DNA of 21,597 nt, taken from positions 1 to 21,597 of the IMG/VR virus record IMGVR_UViG_3300034101_001095. One strand, 5' to 3'. The number at the start of each line of letters is the position of its first letter. Position 1 is the stretch's first letter. Source of the stretch: a virus. Shown piece after piece: positions 1 to 5,661 of this stretch. The position numbers were made by a program, and so were the translations under genes. The notes below the pieces were generated by a model. The model had not been told where the DNA came from and did not search any database. It worked only from the letters and a program-made list of their open reading frames with translations.

Positions 1-693
1 TGGACGTAACTTCTTGCCTTTACGCTTCTCAAGGATGTTACTAATCTTAACGATACCATCACATAAGTCCTCTGGACCTGAAGCAGTACCGCCAAAGCCC
101 TTAATAGGCGCTCCACGACCACGAACAAGAATAGTGCTATAAGTGAATGTAGGATTGGTGTCGGCTAAGAACGCCGCTTTGAGCGTCTTACCCAATAGCT
201 TGACCCATCCTTCACGGGAATCAGGCACGATAAAATCAGCGTCAGCGGTAGTAACACGAGTAGGAGCGCTAAAGTTAGCGTTGACCGGAGGAAGTTTATC
301 AACATATTGCCTCTGAATGTTGTAGCCAACACCTGAGCCAAGCATTAGCAAGTCCATTGCCCATGTGAAAGGACGAACGGGTTGATCAATAACGGTAAAT
401 GCACAGTTCTGTAAACTCGCTAATCCTAAGCGATCAACTGTCTCTGTCCCCATTTGCCATAGGAAGCGTCCAGCAACAGTGCCTTTCAATTCCAATAAGT
501 ACTTCCGTAGACGCTCTTGCTCGTCAGCGTCAAAGTTACACTTTAGTTGATTATTAGCAGCTTTAATAACCCGTTCAACGGTGTCGGTAAACTCTTCTGT
601 TTTTGATTTTGGATCGGTTTCATTTAATCTCCTTGCGTAGGTTCTTTTGTATGTAATATAGCCGACTGTGCTAAATGGTGTGTTATATGTCAT
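1..693 (-). CDS. nrdJ: Class II (adenosylcobalamin-dependent) ribonucleoside-triphosphate reductase, N-terminal part
   Basis: Reduces ribonucleotides to deoxyribonucleotides to feed phage DNA synthesis. The open frame gives 231 codons and is still open at the window edge, so the C-terminal part (thiyl-radical loop and terminal cysteine pair) is outside. Visible RTPR-type signatures are an N-terminal YARRL segment, RFLWQMGT, the LQNCAFT segment with the probable first active-site cysteine, LGSGVGYN, and GAPIKGFGGTASGPEDL. These match monomeric B12-dependent reductases of the Lactobacillus leichmannii type more than class I NrdA. The ATG at 693 overlaps the TGA of the upstream 51-codon gene (ATGA), so the two are translationally coupled. 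It is the last gene seen of the leftward operon. The family call is firm. Catalytic completeness cannot be judged. Confidence 0.9.
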   Translation of the reverse strand, partial: MTYNTPFSTVGYITYKRTYARRLNETDPKSKTEEFTDTVERVIKAANNQLKCNFDADEQERLRKYLLELKGTVAGRFLWQMGTETVDRLGLASLQNCAFTVIDQPVRPFTWAMDLLMLGSGVGYNIQRQYVDKLPPVNANFSAPTRVTTADADFIVPDSREGWVKLLGKTLKAAFLADTNPTFTYSTILVRGRGAPIKGFGGTASGPEDLCDGIVKISNILEKRKGKKLRP

Positions 694-845
694 TCTACTT
701 CTTTCTCAAGTTTGTCAAAGTTGTCTTCAATTAAATCAATAAATCTCTCAACGAGATCCTCCGATGATATCTCCAGAAGCTCTAACAAATCAATCTCATT
801 TATTTGCTTTAGTCTGTCTTTTAGATCGTGTATTGTTAATGCCAT
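690..845 (-). CDS. Small conserved phage protein, 51 aa
   Basis: A 51-residue acidic, helical protein (begins MALTIHDLKDRLKQI, ends DKLEKEVE) rich in Leu, Ile, Glu and Asp. It starts at ATG 845 inside the 3' end of the glycosyltransferase gene, about 50 bp overlap, behind a GAAAG-type ribosome binding site. It ends in an ATGA overlap with the reductase start. The ISSEDLVERF and LIEDNFDKL segments resemble, from memory, small proteins encoded near nucleotide-metabolism genes in podoviruses. No function is known. The overlaps on both sides and its good coding character support it being real. Confidence 0.7.
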   Translation of the reverse strand: MALTIHDLKDRLKQINEIDLLELLEISSEDLVERFIDLIEDNFDKLEKEVE

Positions 846-1812
846 CTTTCTTTACTTTCGTTGGTTGTTGAAAATGCGTTAGGGCTTTTTCAAGTCCTTC
901 CGTCCAAGTATCATACCAGATAGTCTTCATGCTGTCGTACCAGTATGTTGTGTCTCCTTTTGGGAACCACCTCCAGCACGCTGAGCCTTCTTGTCCTATC
1001 AGGTTTGCTACAGGGACACCGACAGAGCCAGCACAGTGAGCTATTGCTGAGTCCACTGAGATAACTCCATCGAGTGTTTGAATTTGATCAGCAGTATCGC
1101 TCCAATGCTTTGATGTAATAAAGCCATCATCTTGCTGTAACGATACCCAATCAAACTCTGGGTGCTGCTTAATGAAGTTTAGCATAAGCTCTTTAGGCAT
1201 CTGCTTAGCTTTCATATTCCAGCTATTGTTTAAGGTTGTATAACAATAACCTAATACAGGTTTCTGTCGTACTGGCTTAACAATCTCAGGATTACGAAAT
1301 ATCCCTTCACTACCGTATATCTTCTGTACTGGTTCAGCAGGTATTACATTGTGTTCCATTAAGAAGTACGGCAACGACATTACCTTAATCTTCACTGCGT
1401 TGGGAAAAGATTCCCCTGCGGTGTATAAACCGTTATGATTAGGTAGTCTTTTTAATAGCCGAACTACAGGATCAGGGAATAACAACTTCACTGATTGTAT
1501 TCCAGCTTGTTTTAGCAGAGGAATGAAACGACTGAATTGAATAATGTCGCCCCAACCTGCTTCAGACCACACGATAGCATTCTTACCTTTACACCAATTT
1601 CCGGGAACCCAAACAGGAGTTCTAGCAAAGTCTGTTTTGACCCCTTGTTTGATTCTTAAATCTGGTAAAGAACGCAACTCATGTAAATAAAAGCCGTATT
1701 CCCAATCGCCCTGTTTTATCAGCTTCATCCCATGCTGATAAGCAGGATTGGCGGCTTGTTGGTCTTTGATGCCGTAGAAATTAATACGGCGATTCTTGTT
1801 TAAGTGTATCAT
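796..1812 (-). CDS. GT9-like (heptosyltransferase-fold) glycosyltransferase
   Basis: A 338-residue protein with the pattern of the ADP-heptose:LPS heptosyltransferase-like (GT-B, family 9) domain often found at the end of TPR proteins. Residues 81-100 (VWSEAGWGDIIQFSRFIPLL) form the N-terminal donor-site motif. Residues 251-275 contain VDSAIAHCAGSVGVPVANLIG with the conserved Asp and His, followed by WRWF and a WYDSM segment. There is no TPR part and no signal peptide, so it should act in the cytoplasm. The ATG at 1812 overlaps the DUF3310 stop (ATGA). The basic tail after residue 320 overlaps the next small gene. Substrate unknown: it could modify host surface glycans, a phage virion protein or a nucleotide. 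Confidence 0.75.
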   Translation of the reverse strand: MIHLNKNRRINFYGIKDQQAANPAYQHGMKLIKQGDWEYGFYLHELRSLPDLRIKQGVKTDFARTPVWVPGNWCKGKNAIVWSEAGWGDIIQFSRFIPLLKQAGIQSVKLLFPDPVVRLLKRLPNHNGLYTAGESFPNAVKIKVMSLPYFLMEHNVIPAEPVQKIYGSEGIFRNPEIVKPVRQKPVLGYCYTTLNNSWNMKAKQMPKELMLNFIKQHPEFDWVSLQQDDGFITSKHWSDTADQIQTLDGVISVDSAIAHCAGSVGVPVANLIGQEGSACWRWFPKGDTTYWYDSMKTIWYDTWTEGLEKALTHFQQPTKVKKDGINNTRSKRQTKANK

Positions 1813-2075
1813 GAATAGTACTTTTTGTCAATACTTTCGTAGTTCGCAATAAGAAATTCTATGTAATGCTTAGCCTTTTCAAGGTCTTCCACGCCATTCT
1901 TGTATGGAAAGCGAAGTAAGTACTTAATAACATTAGCACTCCAAGGATCTAGCCCGTAAGCCAGCATAACGTCCCAAGGCTGGATTTCTGCAACTTGGTA
2001 ATGGCTACCCCCAACCTGCTTAGTATCGGGGCTTACAGACTCGTTTATGCGGTCTATATACTCTTTTAATTGCAT
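1809..2075 (-). CDS. DUF3310 protein (T7 gp1.7-related family)
   Basis: An 88-residue protein with the DUF3310 signature: KQVGGSHYQ near residue 20, then IQPWDVMLAYGLDPW, ANVIKYLLRFPYKNG, and LEKAKHYIEFLI. The family includes T7 gp1.7, reported as a nucleoside monophosphate kinase, although many DUF3310 proteins are uncharacterised. I chose ATG 2075 because GGAG lies about 11 bases upstream and the homologous part begins soon after. A longer frame back to 2141 has no support. The start lies within the last codons of the exonuclease gene, and the stop overlaps the glycosyltransferase ATG. Its position next to the reductase fits a role in nucleotide supply. Confidence 0.85.
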   Translation of the reverse strand: MQLKEYIDRINESVSPDTKQVGGSHYQVAEIQPWDVMLAYGLDPWSANVIKYLLRFPYKNGVEDLEKAKHYIEFLIANYESIDKKYYS

Positions 2076-2803
2076 TGCTTTATCTCCACGGACGATTTGA
2101 CTGATTTTGTAGACTGCGACCAAGTTCCACAAGCAAGGCACTGATAGCGTTGATAGGTTCCGGTACTAGAGATCGAAGTGCCTCGTTTCTGCAAGCGAGT
2201 CGAAGCACAATTAGGGCAAACATGATCGTCAGCAAAGAGATTGTGATTAGGATGATTGCGGATCCAAGGACGCAAAGAGTTATACAACGACTCAAGTAAA
2301 ACGACATCTTGTATATTATATTGCTCCATACGCTTCCACGCATCTTTATCTCCATTCATACATTTAACCCAAAGCTCATGTCCTTCGTGTTCGTGTTTCT
2401 TTCCTAATCCTAAACGCTGTGCTACATAATCCAGCTTGTTACTAGGAAACCTAAAGTTGCTACGAACAACACGCAATAGGTCAATTTGTTTATAAGGCGA
2501 TGGTGGATTAAAACTATGTAGTAAGAATTCCTTGTTAAGAGTAGGAATATCAAACTTAGTACCATTGTAGTGAACCACAGCATCTGCATCGTTGAGAAGC
2601 CCATGAATTCCTTTCAGCATTGCCTTTGGTTTAGATTGATGAACAGAATCGAATGTAACTTCCTCATCACCAAGCCACTTTGCTGCATAGCATAAGACAT
2701 AAGAAGATTCCATTAATTGATTGATGCTGACGTTTTGCTGCCACAGACCCCAAACATGAGCTGTGTTAGGACTAGACTCAATATCAAGCAATAGGATTTT
2801 CAT
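2066..2803 (-). CDS. DEDD-family 3'-5' exonuclease (RNase H-like) with C-terminal zinc ribbon
   Basis: A 245-residue protein. The N-terminus MKILLLDIES carries the ExoI D-x-E pair (D7, E9). VVHYNGTKFDIPTLN is the ExoII-type motif, and YNIQDVVLLESLY is the Exo III YxxxD-type motif. The C-terminal region has two CxxC pairs (CPNC and CLAC) separated by about 30 residues and the GTYQRYQC pattern of a zinc ribbon. It should degrade single-stranded DNA or RNA ends. The polymerase in this phage has its own proofreading domain, so this is a separate nuclease, perhaps for recombination or host nucleic acid breakdown. ATG 2803 overlaps the TGA of the 38-aa gene (ATGA), which favours it over the in-frame ATG at 2815. 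Confidence 0.8.
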   Translation of the reverse strand: MKILLLDIESSPNTAHVWGLWQQNVSINQLMESSYVLCYAAKWLGDEEVTFDSVHQSKPKAMLKGIHGLLNDADAVVHYNGTKFDIPTLNKEFLLHSFNPPSPYKQIDLLRVVRSNFRFPSNKLDYVAQRLGLGKKHEHEGHELWVKCMNGDKDAWKRMEQYNIQDVVLLESLYNSLRPWIRNHPNHNLFADDHVCPNCASTRLQKRGTSISSTGTYQRYQCLACGTWSQSTKSVKSSVEIKQCN

Positions 2804-2916
2804 AGGAGATTCCATTTAGTCTCTTTCCAGTAATAGATCAAACCTTGTTCATCCATGCCTAGCACAGTAAAGTTAGTATGATCACCAACTACTTTCCATT
2901 CTTTAATCTGGATCAT
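2800..2916 (-). CDS. Small hypothetical protein, 38 aa
   Basis: A 38-residue protein (begins MIQIKEWKVVGDHTNF, then VLGMDEQGLIYYWKE, ends WNLL). Its alternating hydrophobic and polar pattern with a DEQGLIYYW turn suggests a small beta-hairpin or beta-propeller-blade-like fold. It is joined on both sides by 4-bp ATGA overlaps, to the 96-aa gene upstream and to the exonuclease downstream. That is the strongest evidence that it is translated. Function unknown. Confidence 0.65.
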   Translation of the reverse strand: MIQIKEWKVVGDHTNFTVLGMDEQGLIYYWKETKWNLL

Positions 2917-3203
2917 GACCATTCCTCATCTTGCTTATTAAAGTCAAACTCAGGTTGCACAAAGTCTTGATTTAAGAACTCCGCCCAAGCTGCTTTAGGA
3001 ATCATATGCTCGTCGGCACGATCATAAAAGGTTGTATTGTCGCCAATGAACTTCACACGATCAACAACATTGTATCCGTATTGTGCAGAGATGACATCCG
3101 CACACATCAACATAATCTCCATCCACTGAGGAGATTCGTCAAAGTTACGACTACGGGTGATGCAATCCTCATTGTCCATAATCTCAATCTTAACGTGTAG
3201 CAT
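2913..3203 (-). CDS. Hypothetical protein, 96 aa
   Basis: A 96-residue acidic protein, likely starting at MLHVKIEIMDNEDC (ATG 3203), which has AAAGGAAC about 9 bases upstream. A longer frame to 3284 would begin in an unrelated Leu/Ser-rich stretch without a ribosome binding site. It contains SPQWMEIMLMCADVISAQYGYNV and an acidic end (FDFNKQDEEWS). It overlaps the preceding 60-aa gene by 14 bp and ends in an ATGA overlap with the 38-aa gene. No family recognised. Confidence 0.75.
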   Translation of the reverse strand: MLHVKIEIMDNEDCITRSRNFDESPQWMEIMLMCADVISAQYGYNVVDRVKFIGDNTTFYDRADEHMIPKAAWAEFLNQDFVQPEFDFNKQDEEWS

Positions 3204-3372
3204 TTTTAGTTCCTTTCTTAGTTTTAAACTGCTCTTCAAACTTATCAATGGTATTACGCAACAACTGATTAAAACCAAACTCAATCATAAAGCAACGCTC
3301 TTCTTCTGACATATCAATCTGAAGATCAGCGCCTCCGTCTTTACGCTCTTTCATCTCTACTAATTTCATCAT
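3190..3372 (-). CDS. Small conserved phage protein, 60 aa
   Basis: A 60-residue protein (MMKLVEMKERKDGGADLQID, then MSEEERCFMIEFGF, with a basic Lys-rich tail). The VEMKERKDGGADLQIDM pattern looks like small phage proteins with a short beta-strand start followed by a helix. Two adjacent ATG codons (3372 and 3369) follow GAGGAA. Ribosome spacing favours 3369, while stop/start overlap with the nuclease gene is possible for either. Function unknown. Confidence 0.7.
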   Translation of the reverse strand: MMKLVEMKERKDGGADLQIDMSEEERCFMIEFGFNQLLRNTIDKFEEQFKTKKGTKNATR

Positions 3373-3704
3373 TTCCTCGCTATTAAATCAAAGAATACTT
3401 CTGCATCTAAAACAACTAAAGGCTTCTTACCGTTCTGCTTGACAACAGCAATCGGTTCATGATTGCCGTGTGTCTTTGCTTGTTCGTAGTAATTATACAC
3501 GGCTACCTTTGCTAGGCTCTTACATTCAAACTGATACGGTATTGCGTCTCTTGCCGCTGGACTTAGCTTGACATCCTCCCCGCCGGCTCCCATTGACGTG
3601 CTTACGAGGTCTCCTTGGCGTAGTTGCGGGAACCTTCTTTGCAACTGCTCTACTACCCACTTTTGCAGGTTTCTTCCCTTTGCCTTTGCTGACTGCGGTT
3701 TCAT
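3369..3704 (-). CDS. PD-(D/E)XK-type nuclease, resolvase-like
   Basis: A 111-residue protein. SAKAKGRNLQKWVVEQL near the N-terminus supplies the helix with E19. TSMGAGGEDVKLSPAARDAIPY contains D44, and the strand QFECKS has the E-x-K pair (E60, K62), followed by YYEQAKTHG. The order matches small phage PD-(D/E)XK nucleases related to Holliday-junction resolvases and VRR-NUC-like enzymes. Likely role: resolving branched DNA before packaging, the job of gp3 in T7. GAGGAAAC lies about 8 bases upstream of ATG 3704, a strong start. That start lies well inside the upstream 142-codon frame, 179 bp of dual coding in another frame. Confidence 0.75.
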   Translation of the reverse strand: MKPQSAKAKGRNLQKWVVEQLQRRFPQLRQGDLVSTSMGAGGEDVKLSPAARDAIPYQFECKSLAKVAVYNYYEQAKTHGNHEPIAVVKQNGKKPLVVLDAEVFFDLIARK

Positions 3705-3954
3705 TCTTTGTTTCCTCTAACTGTTGCGTTAATATCCACGACTTCGGAATACTAATACGATTATTGCACTCGTGATCTGATACAGTTCCTGCGACACAGA
3801 TAGCATCATCTGTTTCACCGACAAGAAATCCTACAGTAACGCACTGAGCGATGTCGACCTTTGGTTCGTCCCAACCAGCGTCGGCTTGTGCGTCAATCCA
3901 AGTGATCTTAATCACCGGACAATCTTGTAACTTTATTTTACTGGCGGATGCCAT
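3526..3954 (-). CDS. Hypothetical protein with basic tail overlapping the nuclease gene, 142 aa
   Basis: A 142-residue frame starting at ATG 3954 behind GGAGAAGC. The first 80 residues look globular, with an alternating strand pattern (VIKITWIDAQADAGWDE, TVGFLVGETDDAICVAGTV, CNNRISIPKSWI). From about residue 84 the protein becomes Lys/Arg/Ala/Pro-rich and disordered, and this part is encoded on the same bases as the nuclease N-terminus in a shifted frame. The start overlaps the exonuclease 3' end by 22 bp. The globular half is probably a genuine conserved phage protein. The tail may be a real overprinted extension or the result of a lost stop or a frameshift. Function unknown. Confidence 0.65.
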   Translation of the reverse strand: MASASKIKLQDCPVIKITWIDAQADAGWDEPKVDIAQCVTVGFLVGETDDAICVAGTVSDHECNNRISIPKSWILTQQLEETKNETAVSKGKGKKPAKVGSRAVAKKVPATTPRRPRKHVNGSRRGGCQAKSSGKRRNTVSV

Positions 3955-4610
3955 ACTTGCTTCTCCTCTCTAAGAATCCATAATAAACGAGCATTTTCAA
4001 GCACTCTGGCTTCGTCGCCATCGTACGCTTTCAATACAGCTTCGTACATCTCTAATTCGGTATTGCAATCTACTAACAACTTCTTGGACTTCACCGGACC
4101 AATACCGGCTAGTCCAATAATGTTGTCAACCTTATCACCAGTAAGGATCTGAAGATAGAAGTTACGGATTGCTTCTTCTTCAGTCACGAAGTACTTTTCT
4201 TCCTTGACGAAGTTATAATGATGTCCACGAATCATGTTAAGGTCTTTGTCAATACTGACAATGATTGTCTCTTCTGGATCATGGCGATAGGCTTCAATAC
4301 CAATCGCATCATCTGCTTCCATTCCTTCTATTACTTCAAATCCCCACGCTCTTTCCATGTATTCACGAAGCAACTGAAAATGATACGGCTTCGCTGCAAC
4401 ACGATTACCTTTGTAGGGCGCAGTGACAGCAATCTCATGTCTGAAATTACCGCCACCGGTTAAATAACCCCACACTTCATCGATGTTCAATTCTGTATAG
4501 AGATTGTCCAAGAATTCAGATAGACGAGCTAACGCAAATTCTGCTGGGTCTCCTTCCGACGCAAAACCAAATCGGTATACAAGAATATCAGCATCGACTA
4601 AGGCTTTCAT
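3933..4610 (-). CDS. 5'-3' exonuclease, FEN/T7 gp6-like
   Basis: A 225-residue flap-endonuclease family protein. The N-terminus MKALVDADILVYRF holds the first metal-binding Asp. EGMEADDAIGIEA gives the E-x-D-D cluster near residue 98, IVSIDKDLNMI gives the next Asp pair, and TGDKVDNIIGLAGIGPVKS is the GDxxDN-helix-hairpin-helix (H3TH) DNA-binding motif. It removes RNA primers and degrades host DNA from 5' ends. It is shorter than T7 gp6 (about 300 aa) but complete in motifs. It starts in an ATGA overlap with the SSB stop, so the two proteins are probably made together. Confidence 0.92.
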   Translation of the reverse strand: MKALVDADILVYRFGFASEGDPAEFALARLSEFLDNLYTELNIDEVWGYLTGGGNFRHEIAVTAPYKGNRVAAKPYHFQLLREYMERAWGFEVIEGMEADDAIGIEAYRHDPEETIIVSIDKDLNMIRGHHYNFVKEEKYFVTEEEAIRNFYLQILTGDKVDNIIGLAGIGPVKSKKLLVDCNTELEMYEAVLKAYDGDEARVLENARLLWILREEKQVWHPPVK

Positions 4611-5023
4611 AGTGGAATGTCATCCTCTTCTTCAACGGCTTGGTCAGCGCTGTACACTTGCAAGTCGGTGATGATGATTTTGACTAAAGATGGAGAAACG
4701 CCCTTCTTGTTCTTCCAGCTCCACTCGTACGGCTTAATTAACGCAACTGCTTTCGATCCGTTACCGACAGCATCTGTGATCTCATTGCCAGCTTTGTCAA
4801 CAGGCTTGATCTCGTAGTTGCTCTTAGCGGTAATAAACCAACCTTTCTCAGGCTTGTCTTCACGATTGCGTGGCTCTAAACCAGCATCGGTCAACGCCTT
4901 TACAGCATTCTCGCTGAGATTCGTCAAGTCTACTTGGTACTTACCCGACATCTCATTCTTTTTGGTAAAGAAAGCCCATTGGACTTCTGCTTCAAACTTC
5001 ACTGGCTTTTCTAAATTTGCCAT
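4607..5023 (-). CDS. Single-stranded DNA-binding protein, T7 gp2.5-like
   Basis: A 138-residue OB-fold-type protein. It begins MANLEKPVKFEAEVQWAFF, continues with KYQVDLTNLSENAVKAL and KGWFITAKSNYEI, and ends in a short acidic tail, EEEDDIPL. The tail is what replication SSBs use to touch polymerase, primase and exonuclease. Gene position, directly before the 5'-3' exonuclease and behind the polymerase, is as expected for a replication module. A strong AAGGAG stands about 8 bases before ATG 5023. The last residue is Leu where gp2.5 and E. coli SSB end in Phe. Confidence 0.85.
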   Translation of the reverse strand: MANLEKPVKFEAEVQWAFFTKKNEMSGKYQVDLTNLSENAVKALTDAGLEPRNREDKPEKGWFITAKSNYEIKPVDKAGNEITDAVGNGSKAVALIKPYEWSWKNKKGVSPSLVKIIITDLQVYSADQAVEEEDDIPL

Positions 5024-5060
5024 AATAACTCCTTGTTATACTGCGGTTAATAAATACAGC

Positions 5061-5261
5061 TTAGTGATGCCTTCCGGAGAAGGACTTCATTTCATCGATA
5101 CCTTCCATTGTTTCTTCGACAATGCCATCTGCGGCTGCAATCAAGCAGTCTAGCGTTGTTTCTAAATCAACAGAAGTACCGATAGAAAATGTTCGATCAG
5201 CGTACAGGGTAATGATGATTTCGCCTTCAACTTCTTTATCTATTAGTGCGTCTCTTTCCAT
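5061..5261 (-). CDS. Hypothetical protein, 66 aa
   Basis: A 66-residue acidic protein (MERDALIDKEVEGEIIITLY, then a TLDCLIAAADGIVEETMEGIDEM helix). It begins one base after the HNH gene ends and 37 bp before the SSB coding region. Its ribosome binding site (AAGAAAG) is only moderate and lies inside the HNH 3' end. No family recognised. It probably was the direct neighbour of DNA polymerase before the HNH gene entered. Confidence 0.65.
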   Translation of the reverse strand: MERDALIDKEVEGEIIITLYADRTFSIGTSVDLETTLDCLIAAADGIVEETMEGIDEMKSFSGRHH

Positions 5262-5262
5262 A

Positions 5263-5661
5263 TTACGCTTTCTTTAAATAATCAACTACTTTTAATACAC
5301 GATCTAAACTATCTCCAAGTTGTCCTAATGCACGATTACACTGTCGGCACAAAACACCTCGAAACTTCATTGTAACATGGTCGTGATCATAGCACAATTC
5401 TTTAGTAGACTCACATATTTCACAAGACTTTTGTGAAGCCATCCTTGTTTTATATGTTACTGCGTCAACCCCGTAGCGTTTCTTTGTTTGATGATCTGTT
5501 TTCCAATCTTTTTGTTTAGGGTGTTTCTCATTGCGAATAACCGCACAAGATATACAAAGATTTCTTCTGCCATATTTACTTCCTGAGTTTTTAACAAAGA
5601 AAGACAGCTCCCCGTCATCGGTTGCCGCCATATTACAGTCTTTACAATATCTTAATTCCAT
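5263..5661 (-). CDS. HNH endonuclease, endonuclease VII-like (probable homing endonuclease)
   Basis: A 132-residue protein of the recombination endonuclease VII family (T4 gp49-related zinc/HNH fold). It has an N-terminal CKDC and LCISC zinc-binding set, a central CEICE, and the catalytic LCYDHDH, followed by FRGVLCRQCNRALGQLGD. The start at 5661 shares a base with the polymerase stop (TAATG), preferred over a TTG at 5679. Proteins of this kind are common free-standing phage homing enzymes that sit beside conserved genes, here just after DNA polymerase. A second copy of the same family lies at 16094-16525. A role in junction resolution cannot be excluded. Confidence 0.85.
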   Translation of the reverse strand: MELRYCKDCNMAATDDGELSFFVKNSGSKYGRRNLCISCAVIRNEKHPKQKDWKTDHQTKKRYGVDAVTYKTRMASQKSCEICESTKELCYDHDHVTMKFRGVLCRQCNRALGQLGDSLDRVLKVVDYLKKA

